DNA from: Cellulomonas sp. 73-145
Lineage (GTDB): Bacteria > Actinomycetota > Actinomycetes > Actinomycetales > Cellulomonadaceae
Length of the DNA stretch: 64,000 bases
NCBI GenBank assembly: GCA_001898185.1
Contig: MKTI01000006.1
Location: forward strand, 124,001-188,000
Direction: 5' to 3'
Shown piece after piece: positions 9,980 to 19,152 of this stretch; positions within the stretch are counted from its first letter, which is position 1; each line of letters opens with the position of its first letter. The position numbers and the translations under genes were made by a program. The notes beneath the pieces are model-generated. The model saw nothing but the letters and a program-made list of their open reading frames with translations. It searched no databases and was not told the origin of the DNA.

Positions 9980-10135
9980 CCGAGGGCGGCGCAGCCGCGG
10001 GCGGCGCTGCACGTCACCCCGGCAACGCCTGGGCCACCAACGGCCAGCCGCCCACGGCCCCGTCGCCACTCGTGCGCCACCCGCCCGGATCGGCCGCCGT
10101 CCCCCGCGTCGGTGGTCACGGGCAGACTCATCGGC

Positions 10136-10765
10136 ATGGCTTCCACGGACGGTTCCGGCCGGTGCTTCGGTGACGGCGACCCCCTGCTCGCGCAGTACCA
10201 CGACGAGGAGTGGGGCGTGCCGGTGCACGGCGAGCACGCGCTGTTCGAGCGCTTCGCGCTGGAGGGTTTCCAGTCGGGCCTGTCCTGGATCACCGTCCTG
10301 CGGAAGCGGCCGGCGTTCCGGGCGGCGTTCGCCGACTTCGACGCCGAGGTGGTGGCGGGCTTCGGGGACGACGACGTCGCCCGGCTGATGGCCGACGCGG
10401 GCATCGTGCGCAACCGCGCCAAGATCGAGGCCACCATCGCCAACGCCCATGCGCTGCGCGCCCTGCACCAGCACGGTCGCACGCTGGACGAGGTGCTGTG
10501 GTCGCACGCCCCGGAACCCGCGGCCGAGAGCCGACGCCGGCCGCTGACCTGGGCGGACGTGCCCGCCACCAGCCCGGAGTCCACCGCCCTGGCCAAGGAG
10601 CTGAAGCAGCTCGGCTTCCGGTTCGTCGGACCCACCACGGCGTACGCGAGCATGCAGGCGTGCGGGGTGGTGGACGACCACCTCGCCGCCTGCCCGGTGG
10701 CCGTCGCGCGGGACGCCGGGGCCCCGGTCGGGGCGGCGCCCGTGGGTGGCGACGCCCACCCCTGA
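10136..10765 (+). CDS. tag: DNA-3-methyladenine glycosylase I
   Basis: A 209-aa base-excision-repair glycosylase removing 3-methyladenine. It matches the TAG family over its full length: N-terminal Cys in GRCFG and His in QYHDEEWG (zinc ligands), the FERFALEGFQSGLSW core containing the base-recognition Glu, and the C-terminal MQACGVVDDH..C zinc-binding segment. The ATG giving MASTDGSG was chosen; another start 24 bases upstream is possible, and neither has a strong ribosome-binding site. It stands alone between hrpA and a small unknown ORF. Confidence 0.95.
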   Translation: MASTDGSGRCFGDGDPLLAQYHDEEWGVPVHGEHALFERFALEGFQSGLSWITVLRKRPAFRAAFADFDAEVVAGFGDDDVARLMADAGIVRNRAKIEATIANAHALRALHQHGRTLDEVLWSHAPEPAAESRRRPLTWADVPATSPESTALAKELKQLGFRFVGPTTAYASMQACGVVDDHLAACPVAVARDAGAPVGAAPVGGDAHP

Positions 10766-10842
10766 GAGGCGCGCGCCACGGTTCGTCCGACGCGATGAGC
10801 AGCTCCCCGAAATCGGACACGTCGGGGCTAGCATCTGCGGCC

Positions 10843-11115
10843 GTGGCACTGGGGGACAACGAGGGCAGCGAGGCCCTCTACGCACCGATGCTGCGTCCGG
10901 CACCCGTCGACGCGGCGCTTCTCATCGCGGTGCACAGGGGGCTGGAAGCGGTCCCGGTGCGGTCCCTGCACGCGGAGCTGAGTGCCGACGGTTCGGCAGC
11001 GGCGGCCCGGTCCGAGGGCAGCGGCACCGCCGTCCCCTGCGCCACGAGCGGCATCCCGCTGGCGCCGCACCCGTCACGTCAGCACAGCGGGCTGGCGCAT
11101 CGTCAGCGCCCCTGA
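10843..11115 (+). CDS. Small protein of unknown function
   Basis: I do not recognise this 90-aa ORF. It begins VALGDNEGSEALYAPM and has no membrane segment or known motif; its second half is rich in Ala, Ser, Gly and Arg. Third positions are mostly G or C, consistent with coding. The GTG start was preferred because a TANNNT-type -10 box (TAGCAT, 10829-10834) ends 8 bases before it, which fits a leaderless transcript. An ATG at 10795 in the same frame is the alternative. It ends about 85 bases before the SAM riboswitch. It could be spurious. Confidence 0.4.
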   Translation: MALGDNEGSEALYAPMLRPAPVDAALLIAVHRGLEAVPVRSLHAELSADGSAAAARSEGSGTAVPCATSGIPLAPHPSRQHSGLAHRQRP

Positions 11116-11199
11116 GGCCGTCTCACCCTGCACGCTGCCCCGTCTCACCAAACGGGCAATGGTGACCGTACTGCGAGACGCCGGGTATCGTCCTGCACA

Positions 11200-11294
11200 C
11201 CATCCAGAGCGGCCGAGAGACCTGGCTCGTCGACGCCGCAGCAACCCCCCTTCCTCCGGGGAGGGTGTGGGTGCTTCAGCCGGGACCGATGGAG
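11200..11294 (+). promoter_or_regulatory. SAM riboswitch (SAM-I/S-box type) controlling metF-metE
   Basis: The segment contains core S-box elements in order: AGAGCGGCCGAGAGA, CTGGCTC, GACGCCGCAGCAACC, a variable GC-rich hairpin, then GGTGCTTCAGCC. The closing helix P1 pairs CCATC (11200-11204) with GATGG (11288-11292). The last two G's of that strand are the first bases of the GGAG ribosome-binding site of metF (11291-11294), whose ATG is at 11300. SAM binding would therefore hide the ribosome-binding site. SAM-IV, a related actinobacterial class, shares part of this core, but the K-turn-like AGAG...GAGA arrangement fits SAM-I better. Confidence 0.88.
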
Positions 11295-11299
11295 TGACC

Positions 11300-12283
11300 A
11301 TGAGCGTTGCCGACGCCCGGACCGCCGAGAGCGGTCCCGTCGTTGCGCCTGTGGACCGGCCGACCGTCTCGTTCGAGCTGTTCCCGCCGCGCAACCCCGA
11401 TGCCGCCCCGAAGCTGTGGGACACCATCCGCCGCCTCGAAGCGGTCCGGCCGGACTTCGTCTCCGTCACCTACGGCGCGTCCGGTCGCACCCGCACCACC
11501 AGCCGGGCCCTCGTCCGGCGGATGCTGCACGAGACCACGCTGACCCCGATCGCCCACCTGACCTGCGTCGGCGCATCCCGCGAGGAGATCTCCACCATCG
11601 TGCGGGAGTTCCTCGACGAGGGCGTCCGCTCGTTCCTGGCGCTGCGCGGCGACCCGCCCGAGGGCGAGGCGCGGTGGCAGGCGCACCCGCACGGGCTGAC
11701 CACGGCCAGCCAGCTGGTGGAGCTGTTGCGGGAGATCGAGCAGGAGCGCTGCGAGCAGAGCCCGGCACAGGCCGTGCGCGCGCGGGTCAAGCCGCTGTCG
11801 ATCGCCGTGGCGGCGTTCCCCCGCGGCAACCGGCTGACCGGCAGCTCCCGTGAGCAGGACATCCAGGCGCTGCTGGCCAAGCAGCGCGCCGGTGCCGACT
11901 TCGCCATCACCCAGGTGTTCTACGACGCCGACTCCTACCTCGAGCTGGTGGGCGAGGCTCGCCGGGCCGGGGTCGTCATCCCCATCGTCCCCGGGCTGAT
12001 CCCCGCCACCGACCCCGCCCGCCTGGTCCGCACGGAGCAGGTGACCGGCGTCCCGGTGCCACCGGACCTGCTCGCCCTGCTCGACGAGGCCGACGACGAG
12101 GCCGAGCGCCGCCGCCGCGGCCTGCGCTTCGGCATCGAGCTGATCGACCGGGTGCTCGAGGGCGGTGCCCCCGGCATCCACCTCTACACGTTCAACAAGC
12201 ACGAAGCCGCACTCGACCTGCTGGAAGGGGCCGGCCTGGTCGGCCGCCCCACCGCCACCACCACCGCGAGGACAGACGCATGA
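11300..12283 (+). CDS. metF: 5,10-methylenetetrahydrofolate reductase
   Basis: A 327-aa flavoenzyme that reduces 5,10-methylene-THF to 5-methyl-THF, the methyl donor for MetE. Hallmarks are SFELFPPR near the N-terminus (catalytic Glu), [24 protein letters not shown], and QVFYD with [11 protein letters not shown] toward the C-terminus. The ATG has GGAG at 5-base spacing, and that ribosome-binding site lies in the P1 helix of the upstream SAM riboswitch. Its TGA overlaps the metE ATG (ATGA), giving a coupled metF-metE operon. Confidence 0.97.
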   Translation: MSVADARTAESGPVVAPVDRPTVSFELFPPRNPDAAPKLWDTIRRLEAVRPDFVSVTYGASGRTRTTSRALVRRMLHETTLTPIAHLTCVGASREEISTIVREFLDEGVRSFLALRGDPPEGEARWQAHPHGLTTASQLVELLREIEQERCEQSPAQAVRARVKPLSIAVAAFPRGNRLTGSSREQDIQALLAKQRAGADFAITQVFYDADSYLELVGEARRAGVVIPIVPGLIPATDPARLVRTEQVTGVPVPPDLLALLDEADDEAERRRRGLRFGIELIDRVLEGGAPGIHLYTFNKHEAALDLLEGAGLVGRPTATTTARTDA

Positions 12284-14601
12284 CGCAGCGCACCGCCTTC
12301 CCGACCGGCACGATCCTCGGCTACCCGCGGATCGGTCCCCGCCGCGAGCTGAAGAAGGCCCTCGAGTCCTTCTGGGCCGGCCGGTCCACCGCCGCCGAGC
12401 TGGAGCAGGTGGCCGCCGACCTGCGCAAGCGCACCCGCACCCGCCTGGCCGAGCTGGGGCTGCGCACCGACGTGCCGGCGATCCCGTCCGCCTTCTCGTT
12501 CTACGACCACGTGCTCGACGCCGCCGTGGTGCTCGGCGCCGTGCCGGCCCGGTTCGCGGACCTGCGCGACGCCGAGGGCCGCCTCGACCTCGCCGGCTAC
12601 TCCACGGTGGCCCGCGGCCGCGGTGACGACCTGCCGCTCGAGATGACCAAGTGGTTCGACTCGAACTACCACTACCTGGTGCCGGAGATCGGCCCGGACA
12701 CCGAGTTCCGGCTCTCCGGCGACCGGCCCGTGCAGGAGTTCGCCGAGGCGCTGGCGGACGGCGTGCTGACCCGTCCGGTGCTGGTGGGCCCGGTGACGTT
12801 CCTCGCGCTGGCGAAGGCCGCCGAGGGCGCCCCCGAGGGCTTCGCGCCGATCGACCGCCTGGCCGACGTGCTGCCGGTGTACGTCGAGCTGCTCGCCGCA
12901 CTGCGCGCCGCCGGCGCCACCTGGGTGCAGCTCGACGAGCCCGCGCTGGTGTCCGAGTCGACCGGCGTGCCGACGGAGCGGCTGCTCGCCGCGGCGGAGG
13001 AGGCGTACCGGGTGCTCGGCGACGCCACCGACCGCCCGGCGATCCTGGTCGCGGCACCGTACGGCGACCTCGGCGCCGCGCTGCCGGTGCTGGCGCGCAC
13101 GGCCGTCGAGGGCCTCGCGATCGACCTGGTCCGCGGCGACCTGCCGACCGGCTCGGTGGCCGGCCTGGAGACGAAGACCCTGGTCGGCGGCGTGATCGAC
13201 GGCCACAACATCTGGCGCGCCGACCTCGACGGCGCCCTGTCGACGCTCGAGCAGCTGGAGACGCTGGGCGCCGCGGCGGTGGCCGTCGGCACCTCCACCT
13301 CCCTGTTCCACACCCCGCACGACGTGGCCGACGAGCCGAACCTCGACCCGTCGCTCGCGTCCTGGCTCGCCTTCGCCGACCAGAAGGTCGTCGAGGTCGT
13401 CACCCTGGCGGAGGGCCTGACGGAGGGCCGCGAGGCGATCCACGACGCGCTGCGTGCCGCCGCGGACGCCCGTGCGGCCCGCGCCGCAGCGGGCGGCGTG
13501 GTCCGGCCGGAGGTCCGCGAGCGCGTCGCCGCGCTGACCGCCGAGCAGTTCCACCGTGGCTCGTTCGACGAGCGCCGGGCTGCCCAGGAGGCCCGGCTGC
13601 AGCTGCCGGCCCTGCCCACCACCACGATCGGCTCGTTCCCGCAGACCCCGGAGATCCGCGCGGCCCGCGCGGCGTTCGGTGCCGGCAAGCTCACCGCGGC
13701 GGAGTACGAGGACGAGATGCGCGCCGAGATCGGCCGCGTCGTCGACCTGCAGGAGCAGCTCGGCCTCGACGTGCTGGTGCACGGCGAGCCGGAGCGCAAC
13801 GACATGGTGCAGTACTTCGCCGAGCACCTCGACGGGTTCGCGGTGACGAGCAACGGCTGGGTGCAGTCCTACGGCTCCCGGTGCACGCGGCCGTCGATCC
13901 TGTGGGGAGACGTGTCCCGCCCGGCGCCGATCACGGTGCCGTGGACCACGTACACGCAGTCGCTGACCGAGAAGCCGGTCAAGGGCATGCTCACCGGTCC
14001 GGTGACGATCCTCGCGTGGTCGTTCGTCCGCGACGACCAGCCGCTGGCCGACACCGCCAACCAGGTGGCCCTGGCGCTGCGCGACGAGATCGCCGACCTC
14101 CAGGCCGCCGGCATCGCCATCGTCCAGGTGGACGAGCCCGCCCTGCGCGAGCTGCTCCCGCTGCGCGAGAAGGACCACGCCGCCTACCTCGACTGGTCGG
14201 TCGCGTCCTTCCGCCTGGCCACCTCCGGCGTCCGTCCCGACACGCAGATCCACACCCACCTCTGCTACTCGGAGTTCGGGCAGATCTTCGGCGCCATCGA
14301 CGGGCTGGACGCGGACGTGACCAGCATCGAGGCGGCCCGCTCGAAGATGGAGATCCTGGGCGACATCGCCGCCGCGGGCTACCCGCGGGGCATCGGACCG
14401 GGCGTCTACGACATCCACTCGCCGCGCGTGCCCAGCGAGGCGGAGGTGACCGAGCTGCTGTCCGAGGCGGTGCAGGCGATCGACCCCGCGCAGCTGTGGG
14501 TCAACCCCGACTGCGGCCTGAAGACCCGCCGCTACGAGGAGGTCAACCCCTCGCTCGAGCACATCATCGCCGCGACGCGCACCGTGCGCGCGGGCCTCTG
14601 A
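12280..14601 (+). CDS. metE: Cobalamin-independent methionine synthase
   Basis: A 773-aa enzyme that transfers the methyl of 5-methyl-THF polyglutamate to homocysteine. It has the usual full length and both duplicated barrels, beginning [14 protein letters not shown]. Zinc ligands are visible in [10 protein letters not shown] (His and Cys of HxC, near residue 660) and [10 protein letters not shown] (Cys near residue 745). It overlaps metF by four bases and shares the SAM riboswitch. A PLP enzyme gene follows after 10 bases, so the transcript probably continues. Confidence 0.98.
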   Translation: MTQRTAFPTGTILGYPRIGPRRELKKALESFWAGRSTAAELEQVAADLRKRTRTRLAELGLRTDVPAIPSAFSFYDHVLDAAVVLGAVPARFADLRDAEGRLDLAGYSTVARGRGDDLPLEMTKWFDSNYHYLVPEIGPDTEFRLSGDRPVQEFAEALADGVLTRPVLVGPVTFLALAKAAEGAPEGFAPIDRLADVLPVYVELLAALRAAGATWVQLDEPALVSESTGVPTERLLAAAEEAYRVLGDATDRPAILVAAPYGDLGAALPVLARTAVEGLAIDLVRGDLPTGSVAGLETKTLVGGVIDGHNIWRADLDGALSTLEQLETLGAAAVAVGTSTSLFHTPHDVADEPNLDPSLASWLAFADQKVVEVVTLAEGLTEGREAIHDALRAAADARAARAAAGGVVRPEVRERVAALTAEQFHRGSFDERRAAQEARLQLPALPTTTIGSFPQTPEIRAARAAFGAGKLTAAEYEDEMRAEIGRVVDLQEQLGLDVLVHGEPERNDMVQYFAEHLDGFAVTSNGWVQSYGSRCTRPSILWGDVSRPAPITVPWTTYTQSLTEKPVKGMLTGPVTILAWSFVRDDQPLADTANQVALALRDEIADLQAAGIAIVQVDEPALRELLPLREKDHAAYLDWSVASFRLATSGVRPDTQIHTHLCYSEFGQIFGAIDGLDADVTSIEAARSKMEILGDIAAAGYPRGIGPGVYDIHSPRVPSEAEVTELLSEAVQAIDPAQLWVNPDCGLKTRRYEEVNPSLEHIIAATRTVRAGL

Positions 14602-14611
14602 GGCCGGCGGG

Positions 14612-15997
14612 GTGACGGTGGAGAGCGACTGTCCGACGGACGACGCCGGGTTGCTGCCGGGCGCCGACGAGGCGACCGGCGCTGACCAGGCGACCGGCGC
14701 TGACCAGGCGACGGGCGCTGACCAGGCGACGAGCCAGGACGGCGCGGGCGGCCCGGGCGAGCCGACGGCGAAGCGGGACCGCGGGCGGCTCCGGTCGGCG
14801 GGCGACGGTAGCGGCGCCGATCCGACGCCGTCCGGCGCCCCGTTCGACGTGCCGATCGACCTGCTGCGCGCGCGCACCAGCGAGAAGTGGCGCGCCTACG
14901 GCCCGGACGTGCTGCCGATGTTCGTCGCGGAGATGGACGTGGTGCCGCCGACGGCGGTCGCGGACGCCGTCGACCACGCCGTCCGCTCCGGTGACACCGG
15001 CTACGAGCACGGGCAGGTCTACGCCGAGGCGTTCGCCGGTTTCGCCGCCGAGCGGTTCGGCTGGGCGGTGGACCCGTCGACCACCCGCACGGTGGCCGAC
15101 GTGATGCGCGGCGTGGTCGAGGTGGTGCGGCTGTTCACCGCCCCCGGCGACGCCGTCGTGATCACGCCGCCGGTCTACGCGCCCTTCCGCACCCATCTCG
15201 AGCACGCCGACCGCCGGGTGCTCGCGGCGCCGCTGACACCCGAGGGCCGTCTGGACCCGGCCACGCTCGATCAGGCGCTCGGCGAGGCTCGTCGGGACGG
15301 CCGTCCTGCCGTGCTGCTGCTCTGCCAGCCGCACAACCCCACGGGCGTCCTGCACTCGTTCGACGAGCTGCGCGCGGCCGGCGACCTCGCCCGGTCGCAC
15401 GGGGTGCGCGTGGTGGCCGACGAGATCCACGCGGCGATCCTGCCGACCCGGGCCGACGGCACCCGGCCGGCGTTCGTCCCGACGGTGACGGCGATCCCCG
15501 ACGCCATCGCGCTGCACTCGGCGTCGAAGGCGTTCAACCTCGCGGGGTTCAAGGCGGCGCTGGCGGTTCCCGGTCCGGATGCGGTCGACGACCTGGCCCG
15601 CCTCGGCACCCCGGCTGTGCACGGCATCAGCCACGTCGCCTCGATCGCCCACCAGGCGGCCTTCCGGGACGGCGGCGCGTGGCTGGACGAGGTGCTCGAT
15701 GCGCTCGGCGCCAACGCCCGGCTGCTCGGCTCGCTGCTCGCGGCGCGGCTGCCCGCCGTCCGCTGGACACCGGGCGACGGCACCTATCTCGCCTGGCTCG
15801 ACCTGCGGGACGCCGGCCTCCCGGAGGGTGCGGACCCGGCCGCCTTCCTGCTCGAGCACGCGCGCGTGGCCACCGTGCCCGGGCCCGAGTTCGGCACCGA
15901 GGGCACCGGCTTCGTCCGGTTCAACCTCGCCACCTCGCCCACCCTCGTCACCGAGGCGGTCGACCGCATCGCCGCCGTGCTGCCCCGGCACGGCTGA
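14612..15997 (+). CDS. MalY/PatB-type PLP-dependent C-S lyase (class I/II aminotransferase fold)
   Basis: A 461-aa PLP enzyme whose body (from about residue 70) matches the MalY/PatB cystathionine beta-lyase family: WRAYGPDVLPMFVAEMDV, PPVYAPF, QPHNPTG, ADEIHA and the PLP-lysine motif SASKAFNLAGFK. Likely role: cleaving cystathionine or cysteine conjugates to homocysteine or sulfide, which fits its place 10 bases after metE. The first 70 residues are an unusual low-complexity extension containing TGADQA three times, encoded by an 18-bp tandem repeat. The GTG used may be too far upstream; the catalytic domain could be translated from a start closer to FDVPIDLLRAR. Confidence 0.85.
   Translation: MTVESDCPTDDAGLLPGADEATGADQATGADQATGADQATSQDGAGGPGEPTAKRDRGRLRSAGDGSGADPTPSGAPFDVPIDLLRARTSEKWRAYGPDVLPMFVAEMDVVPPTAVADAVDHAVRSGDTGYEHGQVYAEAFAGFAAERFGWAVDPSTTRTVADVMRGVVEVVRLFTAPGDAVVITPPVYAPFRTHLEHADRRVLAAPLTPEGRLDPATLDQALGEARRDGRPAVLLLCQPHNPTGVLHSFDELRAAGDLARSHGVRVVADEIHAAILPTRADGTRPAFVPTVTAIPDAIALHSASKAFNLAGFKAALAVPGPDAVDDLARLGTPAVHGISHVASIAHQAAFRDGGAWLDEVLDALGANARLLGSLLAARLPAVRWTPGDGTYLAWLDLRDAGLPEGADPAAFLLEHARVATVPGPEFGTEGTGFVRFNLATSPTLVTEAVDRIAAVLPRHG
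14671..14724 (+). repeat. 18-bp tandem repeat (3 copies) in the N-terminal coding region
   Basis: GGCGACCGGCGCTGACCA occurs at 14671-14688 and 14689-14706 identically, and at 14707-14724 with one change (C to G). Partial units lie on both sides. The repeat keeps frame and encodes ATGADQ units. Confidence 0.9.
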
Positions 15998-16038
15998 GCC
16001 ACCGGCGTGCGGCTGAGCAGAGCCGCACACCGGGCATG

Positions 16039-16075
16039 ACGACGCCCCGGACCCGATCGGGTTCCGGGGCGTCGT
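16039..16075. terminator. Strong bidirectional hairpin terminator
   Basis: ACGACGCCCCGGA (16039-16051) is perfectly inverted at 16063-16075, and the bases between are also self-complementary (CCCGATCGGG). It sits between the plus-strand lyase gene and the minus-strand hsp20 gene, so it can end both transcripts. Confidence 0.85.
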
Positions 16076-16113
16076 CGTGATCGCCGGACGGCGGCTCACC
16101 GCTGGTCAGGGCG

Positions 16114-16560
16114 TCACGAACCCTGCTGCGACGCCTCCGCGGTGATCGTCGTCGGCTCGGCTGCGCCGTGCTGCACCTCGATGCGTCGCGGCTTGGCCTC
16201 CTCGGACACCGGGATGGTCAGCGTGAGCACGCCGTCCGTGTACGTGGCGCTGATCTTGTCCAGCGCCAGCCCACGGCCGACGGTCAGCTGGCGGGCGTAG
16301 GTGCCGACCGGACGCTCCTTGGCCAGCCACTGCACGTCCTGCTCGGTGTGGGCCGAGCGCTGCGCGCGGATGGTCAGGGTGCGGTCGTCGACGTTCACGT
16401 CGATGCTGCCCGGGTCGGCGCCCGGAAGGTCGACGTGGAGCACGTAGTGGTCACCGCTGCGGTACAGGTCCATCGGCATGCTGGCGGAAGCACGCTCCGA
16501 CGCGAACATCTGACCGAGCAGACGGTCCATCTCCTGGAAGGGGTCGTACCGCGTAGCCAT
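16114..16560 (-). CDS. Hsp20/alpha-crystallin small heat-shock protein
   Basis: A 148-aa holdase-type chaperone. The N-terminal YDPFQEMDRLLGQMF is typical, followed by an alpha-crystallin domain (about residues 33-128) with HVDLPGADPGSIDV, LTIRAQR and DGVLTLTIPV. The C-terminal I-x-I-type anchor is weak (RRIEV). GGGAGGTGA lies 7 bases before the ATG. A CIRCE operator about 95 bases upstream indicates control by HrcA. Confidence 0.95.
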   Translation of the reverse strand: MATRYDPFQEMDRLLGQMFASERASASMPMDLYRSGDHYVLHVDLPGADPGSIDVNVDDRTLTIRAQRSAHTEQDVQWLAKERPVGTYARQLTVGRGLALDKISATYTDGVLTLTIPVSEEAKPRRIEVQHGAAEPTTITAEASQQGS

Positions 16561-16654
16561 GTGCGCTCACCTCCCGTGACGGGGTTCGCGGACCTCCCGC
16601 GGACCCGGTGCAACCGGCGACCTCCGCGGCCGTCGATCGGCTACACCCACAGGA

Positions 16655-16681
16655 TTAGCACTCGGCGCGGGAGAGTGCCAG
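16655..16681. promoter_or_regulatory. CIRCE element (HrcA operator) upstream of hsp20
   Basis: TTAGCACTC (16655-16663), a 9-base spacer, then GAGTGCCAG (16673-16681). The consensus is TTAGCACTC-N9-GAGTGCTAA: the left arm matches 9/9 and the right arm 7/9 with exact spacing. It lies about 95 bases upstream of the minus-strand hsp20 start. Confidence 0.9.
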
Positions 16682-16709
16682 CGTCGTTCGCGGTCCGCGA
16701 ACTACCCCG

Positions 16710-17138
16710 CTAGCGGTCCAGCGGCTCGCACACCACGACAGGGATGTGCCGACTGGTGCGCTGCGCGTAGCGGGCGTAGCCCGGGTTGTTGCGTACGACG
16801 AGGTCCCACAGCCGCTCGCGCTCCGCACCCTCGGCCGTCCGGGCGGTCATCGGCGCGACCGTCGCCCCGCGCTGCACGCTGACCTGCGGGTTCGCCACCA
16901 GGTTGAGGTACCAGGACGGGTGCGCGTCACCCCCGTTGTTCGAGGCGACCAGCACCAGCCGGTCACCGTCGGGGGTGCCGGCCAGCGGGGTGGTGCGCGC
17001 CTTGCCGGTGCTGCGGCCGGTGGTGGTGAGCAGCACCTGCTCGATGCGGCCGAACCGCCCCAGCAGCCGCCCGCCGGTCGCCCGGTACACGGCCCGGTGC
17101 AGGGCGACGAACATCAGCTCCACCCGGTTCAGTCCCAT
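16710..17138 (-). CDS. Deazaflavin (F420)-dependent nitroreductase-family protein
   Basis: A 142-aa single-domain protein of the DDN/DUF385 split-barrel family, F420H2-dependent reductases common in actinobacteria. Visible family segments are VLLTTTGRSTGKARTTPL, LVASNNGGDAHPSWYLNLVANP and the C-terminal YARRTxRxIPVV-like YAQRTSRHIPVV. It is divergent from the downstream acetyltransferase gene by 52 bases. The substrate is unknown. Confidence 0.88.
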   Translation of the reverse strand: MGLNRVELMFVALHRAVYRATGGRLLGRFGRIEQVLLTTTGRSTGKARTTPLAGTPDGDRLVLVASNNGGDAHPSWYLNLVANPQVSVQRGATVAPMTARTAEGAERERLWDLVVRNNPGYARYAQRTSRHIPVVVCEPLDR

Positions 17139-17190
17139 GAGGTGACCCTAAAGGTGTGCCTAGCCCCGGCCGTTCCGGAGAGGATGCCGC

Positions 17191-17898
17191 ATGCTCACCC
17201 TCGAGGACGTGTTCCCGCCGTTCGCGCTGAGGATCTCGTGCGGCGCCGTCGAGCTGACGGTCCTGCGGGACGACGACCTCCCCGAGCTCGTGGAGCTCGT
17301 CCGCGGCGGGATCCAGGCCCCCGGTCTGCCGATGCCGTTCCTCCGCGCGTGGCACGAGGAGCCCTTCGCGCCAGGGCGTCCCGACGGGTTCCCCACGACC
17401 TCGCTGCGCTGGTGGTGGGGGCAGCGGGCGGCGATCGCCCCCGACGACTGGCGCCTCGCGCTGACCGTCCGTCGCGACGGCGAGCTCGTCGGCATGCAGG
17501 ACCTGCATGCGACGGACTTCCCGCAGACGCACCAGGTGATGAGCGGCTCGTGGCTGGGTCGAGCGCACCAGGGCAGGGGCACCGGGACGCTGATGCGGCA
17601 GCTCGTCGTCGGGTTCGCGTTCGACGAGCTGGACGCCGAGCGGTGCGAGTCGGGCTACATCGTGGGGAACCACGCGTCGGCAGCGGTCAGCCGCAAGGTC
17701 GGCTACGTCGACAACGGCCGCCGACGCATCGTGCAGCGCACCCTCCACGGCAAGGTCGGGGTGGACGAGCAGCGCGTGACGGTGACGCCGGCGACGTTCG
17801 TCCGCCCGGACGAGCCGGTCTCGACCGAGGGCGCCGAGGCGCTGCGGCGGTTCCTGGGCATCGAGCGCGCAGCGACCGACGCAGCGACGGACTCGTAG
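17191..17898 (+). CDS. GNAT-family N-acetyltransferase (RimJ/RimL type)
   Basis: A 235-aa acetyl-CoA-dependent acetyltransferase. The central GNAT core has VGMQDLHA, then SGSWLGRAHQGRGTGTLM carrying the acetyl-CoA binding Q/RxxGxG/A-like motif (QGRGTG), and a C-terminal NHASAAVSRKVGY, typical of RimJ/RimL members. GGAGAGG precedes the ATG. Whether it modifies a protein N-terminus, a metabolite or an antibiotic cannot be told from sequence or neighbours. Confidence 0.87.
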   Translation: MLTLEDVFPPFALRISCGAVELTVLRDDDLPELVELVRGGIQAPGLPMPFLRAWHEEPFAPGRPDGFPTTSLRWWWGQRAAIAPDDWRLALTVRRDGELVGMQDLHATDFPQTHQVMSGSWLGRAHQGRGTGTLMRQLVVGFAFDELDAERCESGYIVGNHASAAVSRKVGYVDNGRRRIVQRTLHGKVGVDEQRVTVTPATFVRPDEPVSTEGAEALRRFLGIERAATDAATDS

Positions 17899-17925
17899 CG
17901 ACCCCGCACGGTCCCGGCCGGCGCC

Positions 17926-19074
17926 TCACTGCAGGACGACGGCCCCGGCCCCGGGCCGGACGCCGATCGTCACGGGGTCGCCGACGCGCAGCCTGTCCGC
18001 ACCGGTCCCGAGCACGTCGGCCGTCAGCAGCCCCTCGGTCGGGTGCTCGACGACGGCACGGGTGAACGCGCCGAGGAAGGACAGCGCGACCAGCCGGGCC
18101 ACCGGAGCCGCTCCGGCCGGTGCCGGCGCCAGCTGCAGCTGCTCCGGGCGCACCACGGCGCGCGGCGCGGGCAGCACGTCCAGGTCGTGGGCGACCGCGG
18201 CGGCCTGCGTCCCCGCGTCGTTCGAGCTGCTCGACGCCGCCGCAGAACCCGCCCCGACGCCCGTCCCCGAGACCGCGGTCCGGCCGGCGCCGTCCGCCAC
18301 CTCGACCGGCGCGCCCAGCACCGTCCAGGAGCCGTCCGCGGCCCGCTGCGCGCGCAGCCGGTTCACCGTCCCGACGAACCCGGCGACGAACGCCGACGCC
18401 GGCCGGCTGTACAGCGCCCGCGGCGGGTCGATCTGCTCGAGCAGGCCGTCACGCATCACGGCCACCCGGTCGGCCACCGCCATCGCCTCGTGCTGGTCGT
18501 GCGTGACCAGCACGGTGGTGACGCCGACCTCGAGCTGCAGCCGCCGGATCTCGTCCCGCAGGTGCTCGCGCACCTGCGCGTCCAGGGCGGACAGCGGCTC
18601 GTCCAGCAGAAGCAGCCGCGGCTCGGTGGCGATCGCCCTGGCCAGGGCCACGCGCTGGCGCTGGCCGCCGGACATCTGGTGCGGGTACTTGTCGGCGTGC
18701 TTCTCCAGGCGGGTCACCGCGAGCAGCCGGTCCACCGTGGCGGCCGTCTCGGCGGCACCCTTGCGGCGGATCTTCAGGCCGAACGCGATGTTCTGCCGGC
18801 CGGTCAGGTTGGGGAACAGGCTGTAGTCCTGGAACACCATGCCGAACCGGCGGTGCCGGGGGGAGACGCGCGTGACGTCCTCGCCGTCCACCAGGATCCG
18901 GCCGGCGTCGGGCTGCTCGAAGCCGGCGAGCAGGCGCAGCGCGGTCGTCTTGCCGCAGCCCGACGGGCCCAGCAGGCACACCAGCTCACCGGACTCGACC
19001 CGCAGGTGCAGGTCGTCCAGCGCCACGGTGGTGCCGAAGGTCTTGCGGACACCGATCATCTCGATGGTGGCCAT
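17926..19074 (-). CDS. ABC importer ATP-binding protein (Fe3+/polyamine/phosphonate type)
   Basis: A 382-aa ATPase with Walker A GPSGCGKTT near residue 40, signature MSGGQRQRVALARA near 140, Walker B LLLLDEPLSALD, and the H-loop in VTHDQHEAMA. A C-terminal TOBE domain (VVRPEQLQL onward) is typical of the FbpC/PotA/PhnT group. A low-complexity Ala/Ser linker lies between the two domains. GAGGAG stands 6 bases before the ATG. It is the last gene of a four-gene importer operon (SBP, permease, permease, ATPase). Confidence 0.92.
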   Translation of the reverse strand: MATIEMIGVRKTFGTTVALDDLHLRVESGELVCLLGPSGCGKTTALRLLAGFEQPDAGRILVDGEDVTRVSPRHRRFGMVFQDYSLFPNLTGRQNIAFGLKIRRKGAAETAATVDRLLAVTRLEKHADKYPHQMSGGQRQRVALARAIATEPRLLLLDEPLSALDAQVREHLRDEIRRLQLEVGVTTVLVTHDQHEAMAVADRVAVMRDGLLEQIDPPRALYSRPASAFVAGFVGTVNRLRAQRAADGSWTVLGAPVEVADGAGRTAVSGTGVGAGSAAASSSSNDAGTQAAAVAHDLDVLPAPRAVVRPEQLQLAPAPAGAAPVARLVALSFLGAFTRAVVEHPTEGLLTADVLGTGADRLRVGDPVTIGVRPGAGAVVLQ

Positions 19075-19152
19075 GGGGTTCTCCTCTGGTGCGGGAAGTC
19101 GGGTGGTGCGACGCGGTGGGGGCCGGTCGGGCACCAGCCGGAGGGTGTGTGG

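Noticed and set aside
7430..10903. A minus-strand open frame of more than 1100 codons opposite hrpA and tag
   Set aside because: It is rich in His, Arg, Gly and Val with no domain, and lies opposite two well-identified genes. It is a shadow of strong third-position G/C bias.
16106..16330. Alternative minus-strand frame inside hsp20
   Set aside because: The hsp20 frame has a CIRCE operator, a strong ribosome-binding site and the complete alpha-crystallin domain; the other frame has none.
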